A stretch of 64,000 nucleotides of DNA from Mycolicibacterium grossiae (GCF_008329645.1 NZ_CP043474.1:1550001-1614000), one strand, 5' to 3'; counted from the stretch's first letter, positions 49,600 through 58,657 are shown. The notes: generated by a model from the letters alone, not told the origin. A program made the numbers and translations.

Positions 49600-50349
49600 C
49601 TAGTTCGCGGTGTCCCCGGGGTCGACCGCTCCGTCGGCGGCTGCGTCGGCGCTGCGCGGCATCGTGGCGAGGCCGGCCAGCATCAGCGCCATGGTGTGTT
49701 CGAACGACGATTCGAGCATCAGGCGGCGCAGGTGCGGCGCGGCCGCCTCGGCGTGGCTGCCGCTCGCTTGCGTCACCCGGTCCGGGAGATCCTGCCAGGC
49801 AGCGTGATCGGCGGCCCGGACCTCCGGGGGTAGCCCGGTGAAGCTGCCGTCCAGCATCGCCTGGCCGAGGAGGAAGTCCGACAGCGACCGGAACCAGATG
49901 GCGGCGGTGGCGTCGTCGAACCCGCCGTCCCGCAGCAGGCCGATGGTGATCTCGACCGCGCGGATCTCGTTGGGCAACCCGGTGGTCCGGCTGGCGACCG
50001 CGACGCCCGCGCGGGGGAACTCCAGGACGTACACCCGGTACAGCGATCGGGCCAGGTCGCCCAGCGATTCCAGCCAGTCGGTTCCGGGTGTCCAGGCATC
50101 CAGGGCGATGCCGATCATCCGGTCGGCGACGGCGCGCAGCACCTCGTCGACGCCGGAGAAGTAGCGGTACAGCGCCGAGGGGTCGGCCCCGACGGCCGTC
50201 GCGAGGGTACGGGCGCTCACGACGTCGGCGCCGCGCTTCTCGATGAGGTTCAGCGCGCCGTCGACGTAGGCCTCCCGCGACAGTTCGGTCCCCGCCCCGG
50301 TCCGTCGCCGGCGTCGGCCGGTCGCCGGTTGGCGTCGCGGAGTGGTCAC
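49600..50349 (-). CDS. TetR/AcrR-family transcriptional regulator
   Basis: A 249-residue repressor with an Arg-rich N-terminal arm (RRRRRTGAGTELSREAYVDGAL). The helix-turn-helix is DVVSARTLATAVGADPSALYRYFSGVDEVL. A large C-terminal domain follows, with DWLESLGDLARSLYRVYVLEFPRAGVAVASRT. The start is GTG 50349, three codons into a slightly longer frame. A perfect palindrome lies at 50381-50395, between this gene and the divergent hypothetical gene. The regulator probably controls itself and that gene, and perhaps the arylsulfatase beyond it. Confidence 0.9.
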   Translation of the reverse strand: MTTPRRQPATGRRRRRTGAGTELSREAYVDGALNLIEKRGADVVSARTLATAVGADPSALYRYFSGVDEVLRAVADRMIGIALDAWTPGTDWLESLGDLARSLYRVYVLEFPRAGVAVASRTTGLPNEIRAVEITIGLLRDGGFDDATAAIWFRSLSDFLLGQAMLDGSFTGLPPEVRAADHAAWQDLPDRVTQASGSHAEAAAPHLRRLMLESSFEHTMALMLAGLATMPRSADAAADGAVDPGDTAN

Positions 50350-50378
50350 GTCCCGCCTTTCTCGGCTCGACACCGCTT

Positions 50379-50735
50379 ATGTCAACACCGTTGACCGTAC
50401 CGAGCCCGTTCGGAAGAGTAACGATCGGAACGGGGGTTCGAATCTTGGACGACGTCAGTGTGCGGAGCATCGACCGCGTTGCCGGCGAAGGTGGATACGT
50501 CGACTATCACGTCGGGCTCCGGACGCCGACCGGCGTGCGGTTCACCGTCACCTTCACCGGCAACATCTTCGTCGGACCGGTCATCCTCATCGGCGACGAG
50601 GACGGCCGGTGCCCGGATCGGGTGATCGACGAGCCGCGATGCTACGGCGAGTTCTACTCGGCCGACTGGGTCCGCAGCTTCCTGGCCGCTCAGCGCAGCG
50701 AGCGCGACGACGAGTGCGAGGACGTCGCGGGGTAG
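50379..50735 (+). CDS. Hypothetical protein divergent from TetR
   Basis: A 118-residue soluble protein. The core GGYVDYHVGLRTPTGVRFTVTFTGNIFVGPVILIGDEDGRCPDRV looks like a beta-strand-rich small domain, and the C-terminus is charged. No family recognised. The ATG at 50379 overlaps the operator palindrome; a TTG start at 50445 would place the coding region after it and is equally possible. Confidence 0.6.
   Translation: MSTPLTVPSPFGRVTIGTGVRILDDVSVRSIDRVAGEGGYVDYHVGLRTPTGVRFTVTFTGNIFVGPVILIGDEDGRCPDRVIDEPRCYGEFYSADWVRSFLAAQRSERDDECEDVAG
50381..50395. promoter_or_regulatory. Perfect palindrome, candidate TetR operator
   Basis: GTCAAC-ACC-GTTGAC, a perfect 6-bp dyad around 3 bases, lies 32-46 bases upstream of the TetR start. 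It is a typical compact TetR operator. Confidence 0.65.
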
Positions 50736-50811
50736 CGCGGGGCTTGCCGATTCCGTCCCGCTGAATCAAGATCGATGTCGACGGTTCAGTGCCGCGGCGG
50801 AGGAGATCTCG

Positions 50812-53142
50812 ATGGGCGTCGACTCGATCGTGGCGGCGAAGTTGCCCGGTGGTGAGACGCTGCCGTTCCCGCCCCGACCTTCGGCGAGCATCGCGGGACG
50901 CACGCTCGCCGAGTCCACCTATCAGCCGCGTCCGGTGCCGCAGCGCCTCGCGCAGGATGCACCGAACATCGTCATCGTGCTGATCGACGACGCCGGCCCC
51001 GGCCTACCGACGACCTTCGGCGGCGACGTGCGGACCCCGACGCTGGACCGGATGCACGCCGAGGGCGTGTCCTACAACCGGTTCCACACCACCGCGATGT
51101 GTTCGCCGACTCGCGCATCGCTGCTGACCGGACGGAATCACCACGCCATCGGCAACGGGCAGATCGCCGAACTCGCCAACGACTGGGACGGGTACGCCGG
51201 CAAGATCCCCCGTGCCAGCGCCACCGTGGCGGAGGTCCTCAAGCACTACGGCTACGCGACGTCTGCCTTTGGCAAGTGGCACAACACGCCGGCGGAGGAG
51301 ACGACCGCCGCCGGACCGTTCGAGAACTGGCCGACCGGACTGGGGTTCGAGTACTTCTACGGTTTCCTCGCCGGTGAAGCGTCGCAGTACGAACCCCATC
51401 TGGTGCGCAACACCACGGTGGTGGCTCCGCCGAGGACCGCCGAGGAGGGTTATCACCTGTCGGAGGACCTCGCGGACGACGCCATCTCCTGGCTGCGCCG
51501 ACACCGGGCATTCAACGCCGACAAGCCCTTCTTCATGTACTGGGCCAGTGGGTGCCTGCACGGCCCGCACCACGTGATGAAGAAGTGGGCGGACCGCTAC
51601 TCGGGGGCCTTCGACGACGGCTGGGACGCATACCGCGAGCGGGTCTTCGCCCGGGCCAAGGAGAAGGGTTGGCTGCCTGCGGACTGCGTACTGACCGAAC
51701 GCGACGAGACACTCGCCGCCTGGGAGGACATCCCGGATGACGAGAAGCCGTTCCAGCGGCGTCTGATGGAAGTCGCTGCCGGTTTCGCCGAACACGCCGA
51801 CGTGCAGGTGGGTCGGATCGCCGACGAGTTGGACCGCCTGGGTTACGCGGAGAACACCCTGTTCTTCTACGTCTGGGGCGACAACGGCTCATCCGGAGAG
51901 GGTCAGAACGGCACGATCGCGGAGTTGCTCGCGCAGAACGGGATTCCGACGACGGTCCGCCAGCACATCGATGCGCTCGACGAACTCGGCGGCCTCGACG
52001 TGCTCGGCTCGCCGTTGGTCGACAACCAGTACCACGCGGGCTGGGCATGGGCGGGAAGTACGCCCTACAAGGGCATGAAGCTGTTGGCGTCCCATCTCGG
52101 CGGGACACGCAATCCCATGGTGGTGCGGTGGCCGCGACGCGTCGCTGCCGACGAGACGCCACGCGACGTGTTCCTGCACTGCAATGACGTCGTGCCCACC
52201 ATCTATGACGTCGTCGGCATCGAACCGCCGCGAACGGTGCACGGCGTACCCCAAATGCCATTGGCGGGCGCTAGTTTCGCGGATACCCTCGTCGATCCGA
52301 GCGCACTGGGCGGCAAGTCGACGCAGTACTTCGAGATCATGGGAAGCCGCGCGATATACCAGGACGGCTGGCTCGCCTGCGCCCGCGGCCCGCGGCTGCC
52401 GTGGGTTCCCGGGACGCCGGAGGGCATCGCCACGTGGACCCCGGACGCCGATCGATGGGAGCTCTACCACCTCGACGAGGACTGGTCGCAGTCCCGGGAC
52501 CTGGCCGACGAACTCCCCGACAAACTCACCGCGCTTCGCGAGGTGTTCGCCATCGAGGCGGCGCGCAACGCCGTGCTGCCGGTCGGCGGCGGACTCTGGG
52601 TGCCGGTCTACCACCCGGAGCTGAGGATCGCGCCGCCCTACCGCGAGTGGGAGTTCTCCGGCGACACCATCCGCATGCCCGAGTTCTGCGCACCCGCGCT
52701 CGGCAACAAGGACAACCGGGTGACCGTCCATGCGCACGTGCCGGAGCGGGCGAACGGGGTGCTGTACGCGCTCGGGGGCGCCGCGGGTGGGCTCACGTGC
52801 TTCTTCGACGACGGTCACCTCTGCTACGAGTACAACCTGTTCATCCTGTCCCGAACCAAGTTGCGTTCAGTCGATCGCATCGACCCCGGCGTCGTCGCCA
52901 TCGGCATCGACACCCGGTACGCGGAGCGTCGCCCCGGTGGGCCTCTGACGGTCAGGATCGACGTGGACGGCCGGGTCGTCGCCGAGGGCACCGTACCCGT
53001 CAGCGCGCCGTTGCTGTTCACGGCCAACGACTGTCTGGACGTCGGCAGATGCCTGGGATCGCCGGTGGCCCTCGACTACCGCGACCGGGCACCCTTCCCC
53101 TTCGAGGGAACCATCGAGCGCATGCAGGTCGTCTATACCTGA
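50812..53142 (+). CDS. Type I arylsulfatase (AtsA/AtsD-like)
   Basis: A 776-residue sulfatase, close to the length of mycobacterial AtsA and AtsD (about 787). The FGly-type signature is CSPTRASLLTGR with Cys97 as the residue converted to formylglycine. Metal ligands are likely Asp59/Asp60 (VLIDDAG) and the WGDNGSSGEGQNG motif further on, and the N-terminus has the LIDDAGPG start of the alkaline-phosphatase-like fold. The C-terminal 130 residues form an additional beta-rich domain (VLYALGGAAGGLTCFFDDGHLCYEYN). No signal peptide is seen, so it is probably cytosolic. Hydrolyses sulfate esters; the maturation enzyme is not in this window. Confidence 0.93.
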   Translation: MGVDSIVAAKLPGGETLPFPPRPSASIAGRTLAESTYQPRPVPQRLAQDAPNIVIVLIDDAGPGLPTTFGGDVRTPTLDRMHAEGVSYNRFHTTAMCSPTRASLLTGRNHHAIGNGQIAELANDWDGYAGKIPRASATVAEVLKHYGYATSAFGKWHNTPAEETTAAGPFENWPTGLGFEYFYGFLAGEASQYEPHLVRNTTVVAPPRTAEEGYHLSEDLADDAISWLRRHRAFNADKPFFMYWASGCLHGPHHVMKKWADRYSGAFDDGWDAYRERVFARAKEKGWLPADCVLTERDETLAAWEDIPDDEKPFQRRLMEVAAGFAEHADVQVGRIADELDRLGYAENTLFFYVWGDNGSSGEGQNGTIAELLAQNGIPTTVRQHIDALDELGGLDVLGSPLVDNQYHAGWAWAGSTPYKGMKLLASHLGGTRNPMVVRWPRRVAADETPRDVFLHCNDVVPTIYDVVGIEPPRTVHGVPQMPLAGASFADTLVDPSALGGKSTQYFEIMGSRAIYQDGWLACARGPRLPWVPGTPEGIATWTPDADRWELYHLDEDWSQSRDLADELPDKLTALREVFAIEAARNAVLPVGGGLWVPVYHPELRIAPPYREWEFSGDTIRMPEFCAPALGNKDNRVTVHAHVPERANGVLYALGGAAGGLTCFFDDGHLCYEYNLFILSRTKLRSVDRIDPGVVAIGIDTRYAERRPGGPLTVRIDVDGRVVAEGTVPVSAPLLFTANDCLDVGRCLGSPVALDYRDRAPFPFEGTIERMQVVYT

Positions 53143-53159
53143 GCGCCTATGGTCGAGCG

Positions 53160-53876
53160 GTGACGATCACCTACGACGCGGCGCTGCGGGACCGGATCCG
53201 GACCCACCTGGCCGGACATCGGCGTCGGGTGGTCACCGACGACACGAAGCGCCACGCAGCGGTGGCCGTGGTGCTGGTCGACTCCGAGTTGGGCGAGGAC
53301 CGGGTAGATCCGGCCCCGGTCGACGACTGGATCGCCGGCCGGCCGATGGAGCCCGGCCTCGACGGCCGCATGGTCGGCGTGTCCGGCGGCGCCGCCTTCC
53401 TGCTCTGCCGCCGGACCTCCCGGCTGTCGACGCACTCGGCGCAGTGGGCGCTCCCGGGCGGGCGGCAGGACCCGGGCGAAACCCTGATCGAGACGGCGTT
53501 GCGCGAGTTGCACGAAGAGGTGGGTGTCGCGCTGCCGGAGTCGAGCGTGCTCGGCCTGCTCGACGACTACGCCACCCGTTCTGGCTACGTCATCACCCCG
53601 GTCGTCGTGTGGGGCGGCGGACGACTGGCCCCACAGCCCTCGCCCGCCGAGGTGGTGGCGGTGTACCGGGTCGGCCTGCACCAGCTGCTGCGCGAGGATT
53701 CGCCGCGCTTCATCGAGATCCCCGAGAGCCCGCGACCGGTGGTGCAGATCCCGCTCGGCAACGATCTGATCCACGCCCCGACCGGCGCGGTGCTGCTGCA
53801 ACTGCGCTGGCTGGGACTCGAAGGCCGCTCCGATCCGGTCGACGAACTCGAGCAGCCGGTGTTCGCCTGGAAGTGA
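53160..53876 (+). CDS. NUDIX hydrolase
   Basis: A 238-residue NUDIX enzyme. The Nudix box is visible as GGRQDPGETLIETALRELHE followed by EVGV, with the metal-binding REL-HEE residues. An N-terminal extension of about 90 residues (RIRTHLAGHRRRVVTDDTKRHAAVAVVLVD) and a C-terminal region (QIPLGNDLIHAPTGAVLLQLRWLGLEG) resemble the CoA-pyrophosphatase/NudL-like subgroup, so CoA or a nucleotide diphosphate is a plausible substrate. GTG start, 17 bases after the arylsulfatase stop, hence probably co-transcribed. Confidence 0.9.
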   Translation: MTITYDAALRDRIRTHLAGHRRRVVTDDTKRHAAVAVVLVDSELGEDRVDPAPVDDWIAGRPMEPGLDGRMVGVSGGAAFLLCRRTSRLSTHSAQWALPGGRQDPGETLIETALRELHEEVGVALPESSVLGLLDDYATRSGYVITPVVVWGGGRLAPQPSPAEVVAVYRVGLHQLLREDSPRFIEIPESPRPVVQIPLGNDLIHAPTGAVLLQLRWLGLEGRSDPVDELEQPVFAWK

Positions 53877-53958
53877 GCCAGGACACGAGTCCGGCCGCCG
53901 CGTAACGCGGAGGACCGCCTCCGGCGATGAACCGGCTGAACAGGTCGGAGGGAACACC

Positions 53959-54804
53959 GTGAATCGTCGTCTGAGCACCGCCGTGGTGAGCGCCGTCATC
54001 GCCAGTGGCATGGCCCTGGCCGGGCTGACCGGGGGGGTCGCTGCCGCCGCGCCCGCCGGATGCGCCGACTACCACTGGATGGGTGCGGCCGGATCGGGTC
54101 AGCGCGACGGCGCGAAGCTCTACGCCAACGGCGGCATGGGCGACGTCGTCTACCAGTCCTACGAGCAGTTGGCCGCGGACCTCGCCGCCGACGGACGCAC
54201 CATCACCGCAGAGGCCGTGCAGTACCCGGCCGCGCCGGTGCCGCTCGACGGCAGCATCGGCGGCTGGATGACGTTCATGGACAGCGTCAAGGCGGGCACG
54301 GAAGCCGCCGGGGAGCAGTTCACGGCCTTCACCGAGCGCTGCCCCGACACCAAGGTCGTCCTCGCCGGCTACTCCCAAGGCGCCATGGTCATGCACCGCA
54401 ATCTGGCGGACCTGGCCGAGGATCCGCACGTCGCGGCGGTGCTCCTGGTCGCCGACGGCGACCGGCTGCCCGGCGACACGACGATCGACATGGGGTCGAC
54501 CGCTCGGGTGCCCGGTGTGGGCAAGGGCGTCGCCCAGGAGCACTCGTTCCTGGCCTCCGCCCCGACGTCGCCGCTGCCGCCCGCCCTCGGCGCCCGGACC
54601 ATCAGCGTCTGCGACGTCGGCGACCTGGTGTGCGACTACGACCCCGACTCGACGGCCAGCACCGAGGCCGGCATCGCGATCCACACCGCCTACGCCCCGA
54701 CCGCCAGCGGGCCGCACGCCTGGGTGGCGCCGCTCTACCAGCTGGTCGCCGCGTCGGCGCCGCTGCCGTCGTCGACCCTGGCGCTCAGCAGCACGCACGG
54801 CTGA
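53959..54804 (+). CDS. Secreted cutinase-like esterase, divergent type
   Basis: A 281-residue exported protein. Signal peptide: STAVVSAVIASGMALAGLTGG, cleavage near AAAAPAG. The core differs from the other Culps: WMGAAGSGQRDGAKLYANGGMGDVVYQSYEQL replaces the VFARGT motif, but the nucleophile VVLAGYSQGAMV and a paired-cysteine SVCDVGDLVCDYDPDS region are kept. Probable catalytic Asp and His are downstream (IHTAYAPTASGPHAW). Its substrate may be a long-chain ester. GTG start at 53959 follows CGGAGGGA. Confidence 0.88.
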   Translation: MNRRLSTAVVSAVIASGMALAGLTGGVAAAAPAGCADYHWMGAAGSGQRDGAKLYANGGMGDVVYQSYEQLAADLAADGRTITAEAVQYPAAPVPLDGSIGGWMTFMDSVKAGTEAAGEQFTAFTERCPDTKVVLAGYSQGAMVMHRNLADLAEDPHVAAVLLVADGDRLPGDTTIDMGSTARVPGVGKGVAQEHSFLASAPTSPLPPALGARTISVCDVGDLVCDYDPDSTASTEAGIAIHTAYAPTASGPHAWVAPLYQLVAASAPLPSSTLALSSTHG

Positions 54805-54879
54805 CCGCGGCGGCGCGTGCGCCGGTGATTCCGCCGGCCGGGCGTTTGCGCACGGGTCGTAACGGGCAGCCTGCGGTTC

Positions 54880-55566
54880 GTGCCCGATCCGCCGGAGTTC
54901 GACCTCGCCCAGCGCATGGCCGACCTCGCGCGGACCGTGGCGCGGCCCCGTAGCCGCGCGGACGTCTTCGACGACGTGACCGGCGCCGCGGTGGAGATCA
55001 TCGACGGCGTCGACGCCGCCGGCATCCTGCTCATCGGCGACGACGGCCAGTTCGAGTCGCACGCGGGCACGTCCCCGCTGCCGCACGAACTCGACGAATT
55101 GCAGCAACTACTGCACGAGGGCCCGTGCCTGGAGGCCGCGCTCGACGACCTCGTGGTGCGGACGCACGACTTCCGCCACGAGCCACGCTGGCCGGCGTAC
55201 TCCGTCGAGGCGGTGAAACTCGGTGTGCTCAGCGGGATGTCCTTCCGGCTCTACACCGCCGAGCGGACCGCCGGTGCGCTCAATCTGTTCGGGTTCGCGC
55301 CGACGCCGTGGGACGCCGAGGCGCTCGCGACGGGGTCGGTGCTCGCGGCCCACGCCGTGGCCGCCGTCCTCGCCGAGCGCCAGCACGCCCACCTGAGGTC
55401 GGCGCTGGCCGATCGCGACCGGGTGGGCCAGGCCAAGGGCGTCCTCATGGAGCGCCACGGGGTCGACGACGTGCAGGCCTTCGACATGCTCAAGGCCTAC
55501 GCCGACGGTGGTGGCGGCGCGCTCGTCGACATCGCCGAGCAGGTGCTCGGCACCCGCGGCGGCTGA
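54880..55566 (+). CDS. GAF-ANTAR antitermination regulator
   Basis: A 228-residue protein with an N-terminal GAF domain (about 20-160: ITGAAVEIIDGVDAAGILLIG is partly visible as VEIIDGVDAAGILLIGDDG, and LLHEGPCLEAALDDL follows) and a C-terminal ANTAR RNA-binding domain (about 170-225: LRSALADRDRVGQAKGVLMERHGVDDVQAFDML). GAF-ANTAR proteins of actinobacteria bind nascent RNA hairpins and act as antiterminators. Its target transcripts are unknown. GTG start; convergent with the S9 peptidase gene. Confidence 0.92.
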   Translation: MPDPPEFDLAQRMADLARTVARPRSRADVFDDVTGAAVEIIDGVDAAGILLIGDDGQFESHAGTSPLPHELDELQQLLHEGPCLEAALDDLVVRTHDFRHEPRWPAYSVEAVKLGVLSGMSFRLYTAERTAGALNLFGFAPTPWDAEALATGSVLAAHAVAAVLAERQHAHLRSALADRDRVGQAKGVLMERHGVDDVQAFDMLKAYADGGGGALVDIAEQVLGTRGG

Positions 55567-55574
55567 GGCCGGCA

Positions 55575-57461
55575 TTACTGTTGGCGCCCGCCCAGGTGCT
55601 CGGCGAGGAACCGGTCCACCGCGTGGTACATGTCGATCGAGTTGTCCGGGTTGACGAAGCCGTGTCCCTCGTCGTCCTTCACCATGTACTCGACCTCGAC
55701 GCCGCGGTGGCGTAGCGCCTCGACGAGGTTGTCGGATTCGGCCTGGACCACCCGGGCGTCGTTGGCGCCCTGGACGACCAGCAGCGGTGTGCGGATCTGG
55801 TCGACCCGGCTGATCGGTGAGCGCGCCAGCATGTCGGCTTCCTGCTCGGGATCGCTGGGGTCGCCGACGAACAGGTGCCAGTTGTTGGCGAGGTTCGGTC
55901 GGACGAACGGCGGCAACGTTCGCATGAAGTTGGCCAGGCTGGAGATTCCGACGTAGTCGACGGCCGCGGCGAAGACGTCCGGGGTGAACGTAATTCCGAC
56001 GAGCGCCGCGTAGCCGCCGTAGGACCCGCCGTAGATGGCGACCCGCTGGGGATCGGCGTAGCCCCGCGCGACGGCCCAGTCGACGGCGTCGATGAGGTCG
56101 TCGTGCATCTTCCCGGCGAATTCGCCGATGGCCGCCTTGACGAACGCCTTGCCGTAGCCCGTGGATCCGCGGAAGTTGCACTGCAGCACCGCATATCCGC
56201 GGTTGGCGAACAGCTGGACCTCGGGGTCGAAGCGCCACCAGTCCCGGGCCCACGGCCCGCCGTGCACCACGAGGACCATCGGGAGGTTCTCTGGGGGAAC
56301 ACCCGGCGGCAGGGTGAGGTAGGAGTGTAGTTCCAGGCCATCGCGTGACGGAATGGTCACCGGTGTCATCGGCGCCAGCGTCTTGTCCTCCAGGTGCGGG
56401 AACGGCCGGTACAGCGGTCGGCTCTGACCGGTCGCGTGGTCGTAGAAGAAGGTGTGGCCGGGACGGCGGTCGTGGTTGAAGCCGACCACCCAGCGCTGTC
56501 CGCTCAGGTCGGAGGACAGCAGGCCGACGTCGCCGTCGGAGAGCTGTTCGATGGCGGCCAGCACCTCGGCGAAGTGCGGATCGAGGGCCCGGATCTCCTG
56601 CCGCTCACCGAGATAGCGCACGCCGAGCAGCTCGCCGGTGCGCCGGTCCTGGATGAGCGGTTGCGGCACCACCGGGGCCACCAGGCCACGGTTGTCCACC
56701 TCGAGGGTCGGATGGGCGTCGACGGCGAACTGCGCGCCGGTGGCGACGTCGAGCCGCACGATGCGGGTGAGGTCGCTGCCCTCGTTGGAGCCCATCCAGA
56801 TCCCGGTGCCGTCCGGGGTGACGACCATGGGGAAGATGCCCAGCGGGTAGTCCGTCCCGTCGTAGACCGCGATGGTGCGCAAGGCCGCGGCGGCACGGTC
56901 CCACTGCTGCACGACGGCGTTGCCGTCGGCGGTCAGCGACATGGCGAACAGCTGACCGCTGCGGCCGCTGAGCCAGCCGGCCACGCCGCCGGGATTCTCG
57001 GCGATCATCGTCATCTCACCGGTGGCGATGTCGAGTTCGTAGGCGTCGAGCAGTTCCTCGGTCCGCTTGTTGCACGCCACGATCGCCTTTCCCGGCAGGC
57101 TCGCCGGCAGCTCGAGGTACGCGCGGCGGCCGGGGAAGGGGGTGAGGTCGACGGCGTCGGCGTCGGGGTCGTCGAGGTCGACGCGGAACACGTGCCAGTT
57201 CTCGTCGCCGCCGTCGTCCTGCAGGTAGAGCAGCCATCGCGGGTCGTCGGTCCAGTCGAAGCTCAGCACGCTGCGGGTCTCGTCGGCCGTGACGCAGCGG
57301 GCGTCGTCCTCGGTCCCGTCGACGGGCTGCACCCAGACGTTCAGCCGGCCCTTCCACGGGGCGAGGTAGGCCAGCCGCGTGCCGTCCGGCGAGATCGTCG
57401 CGCCGGCCTTGACCGGCGGGCTGAACAGGTCCTCGACCGTGATGAGTTCGGGCAGCGCCAT
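55575..57461 (-). CDS. S9-family prolyl oligopeptidase-like peptidase
   Basis: A 628-residue serine peptidase of the prolyl-oligopeptidase/acylaminoacyl-peptidase type. The N-terminal half is a beta-propeller (repeated WLLYLQDDGGDENWHVFRVD, LAPWKGRLNVWVQPVDG). The C-terminal alpha/beta-hydrolase domain has GGPWARDWW, the nucleophile YGGSYGGYAALVG, the acid Asp in VVQGANDARVVQAE and His in DEGHGFVNPDN. No signal peptide: cytosolic. Its ATG at 57461 follows AAAGGAC and is preceded, 22-60 bases upstream, by two identical 15-bp palindromes, so its expression is probably repressor-controlled. Confidence 0.9.
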   Translation of the reverse strand: MALPELITVEDLFSPPVKAGATISPDGTRLAYLAPWKGRLNVWVQPVDGTEDDARCVTADETRSVLSFDWTDDPRWLLYLQDDGGDENWHVFRVDLDDPDADAVDLTPFPGRRAYLELPASLPGKAIVACNKRTEELLDAYELDIATGEMTMIAENPGGVAGWLSGRSGQLFAMSLTADGNAVVQQWDRAAAALRTIAVYDGTDYPLGIFPMVVTPDGTGIWMGSNEGSDLTRIVRLDVATGAQFAVDAHPTLEVDNRGLVAPVVPQPLIQDRRTGELLGVRYLGERQEIRALDPHFAEVLAAIEQLSDGDVGLLSSDLSGQRWVVGFNHDRRPGHTFFYDHATGQSRPLYRPFPHLEDKTLAPMTPVTIPSRDGLELHSYLTLPPGVPPENLPMVLVVHGGPWARDWWRFDPEVQLFANRGYAVLQCNFRGSTGYGKAFVKAAIGEFAGKMHDDLIDAVDWAVARGYADPQRVAIYGGSYGGYAALVGITFTPDVFAAAVDYVGISSLANFMRTLPPFVRPNLANNWHLFVGDPSDPEQEADMLARSPISRVDQIRTPLLVVQGANDARVVQAESDNLVEALRHRGVEVEYMVKDDEGHGFVNPDNSIDMYHAVDRFLAEHLGGRQQ

Positions 57462-57482
57462 GGTGTCCTTTCGATGGGTAGC

Positions 57483-57521
57483 TGTCACTTAGTGACACCG
57501 CCACTGTGTCACTTAGTGACA
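57483..57521. promoter_or_regulatory. Pair of identical 15-bp palindromes (operator)
   Basis: TGTCACTTAGTGACA occurs at 57483-57497 and 57507-57521, centre-to-centre 24 bases. Each is a perfect 7+1+7 dyad. They lie in the S9 peptidase promoter region, on the side of the AEC-carrier gene. No TetR gene is adjacent, so the regulator is elsewhere. Confidence 0.75.
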
Positions 57522-57540
57522 ACAGCGTCAAGGTGATAAG

Positions 57541-57623
57541 CGTCGACTGGGGCCGCACCTTTGGCGAGTGTGAATCTCACGACGCGTTACTCGGCCGTTG
57601 CGTCGCCAGATTCACAGTCGACG
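57541..57623. promoter_or_regulatory. Extended hairpin in the AEC-carrier leader
   Basis: Inner stem TGTGAATCT (57569-57577) / AGATTCACA (57608-57616), with CGACG (57580-57584) / CGTCG (57601-57605) nested in the loop. An outer stem CGTCGACTG (57541-57549) / CAGTCGACG (57615-57623) overlaps the inner by two bases, so the two are alternatives. It lies 75-157 bases upstream of the AEC-carrier start. Could be an operator or an attenuator. Confidence 0.5.
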
Positions 57624-57697
57624 CAGGAGGGGCGGTCGGCACGGCGCGTGCCCTCCCCGAGGCGGCAACGGCCGGGCGCACACGGAAGGATCGACGG

Positions 57698-58621
57698 GTG
57701 CTCGCCGTCTTCGAAGCCTTCGCCGTGATCGGGGTCGTCATCGGGGTGGGCGCGATCGTCGGGCGCACCGGGGTGCTCGGCGACAACGCGCGGATGGTGC
57801 TCAACCGCGTCGCCTTCCACATCGGCGTGCCGGCACTGCTGCTGCTCAGCCTCTCCGAGGCGACGCTGGGCGAGATCTTCTCGCTGCCGCTGCTGGTGTC
57901 GGCGATGACCGCGTTGACCGTGCTGGGGGTGTGCTTCGCGCTGATGGTCCTGGTGCGTCGGCGCGGCCGGGCCGACGCCGCGATCGCCGCCTGGGCGGGC
58001 TCCTACGTCAACGCGGGGAACCTTGGAATTCCGTTGTCCGCTTACGTGTTCGGCAGTACTACCGAGATCTCGGCGATCATCTTCTTCCAGGTGGTGGTCC
58101 TGGCGCCGCTCGGCATCGCCGTGCTGAACTCCGAGGCCGAACCGCGGCGCTCGGCCGGTCGGCAGGTGGTCGCCCTGCTCACCAACCCGATCATCGCCGG
58201 CAGTGCCGTCGGCCTCGTCCTCGCCGGCACCGGCATCGACCTGCCCGAGCCCGTCACCGACCCGCTGCGGCTGCTGGCGGACCTGGCCATCCCGACGGTG
58301 CTCCTGGCGTTCGGCATCTCGCTGAGCAGCCGCGCCGAACGCCTGCCCTCGGCCGACCGCGTGGACGTCGGCATCGTCGTGGCGATCAAGACGATCGCGA
58401 TGCCCGCACTGGCCTACGCGCTGGCCCGCTGGGGGTTCGGCGCGACGGACGCACAGGTGCTGCTCGTCACCGTGATCGCCGCGCTGCCCTCGGCGCAGAA
58501 CATCAACACCTACGCCGCGGTGTACCGCCGCAACGAGTCGCTGGCGCGCGACGCCACGCTCCTCTCGACGGCCGTGTCCATCCCGGTCATCGCCGCCGTC
58601 GTGGGTCTGCTCGGCGGCTGA
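57698..58621 (+). CDS. AEC-family (auxin efflux carrier-like) transporter
   Basis: A 307-residue, about 10-helix permease of the AEC/PIN-like family. The N-terminus VFEAFAVIGVVIGVGAIVGRTGVLGDNAR, with LNRVAFHIGVPALLLLSLS next, is typical, as are NAGNLGIPLSAYVFG and the C-terminal AALPSAQNINTYAAVYRR. AEC proteins export small organic anions such as malate. GTG start at 57698 follows GGAAGGA; an upstream in-frame extension is not conserved in character. Downstream is a cutinase gene on the same strand, separated by a palindrome. Confidence 0.85.
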   Translation: MLAVFEAFAVIGVVIGVGAIVGRTGVLGDNARMVLNRVAFHIGVPALLLLSLSEATLGEIFSLPLLVSAMTALTVLGVCFALMVLVRRRGRADAAIAAWAGSYVNAGNLGIPLSAYVFGSTTEISAIIFFQVVVLAPLGIAVLNSEAEPRRSAGRQVVALLTNPIIAGSAVGLVLAGTGIDLPEPVTDPLRLLADLAIPTVLLAFGISLSSRAERLPSADRVDVGIVVAIKTIAMPALAYALARWGFGATDAQVLLVTVIAALPSAQNINTYAAVYRRNESLARDATLLSTAVSIPVIAAVVGLLGG

Positions 58622-58657
58622 CACCGTTTCGCCAGCTCGCCTCGGGGTAGAGACGAC

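Noticed and set aside
53908..53923. Small hairpin CGGAGG-ACCG-CCTCCG before a cutinase gene
   Set aside because: Six-bp stem is expected by chance at this GC content.
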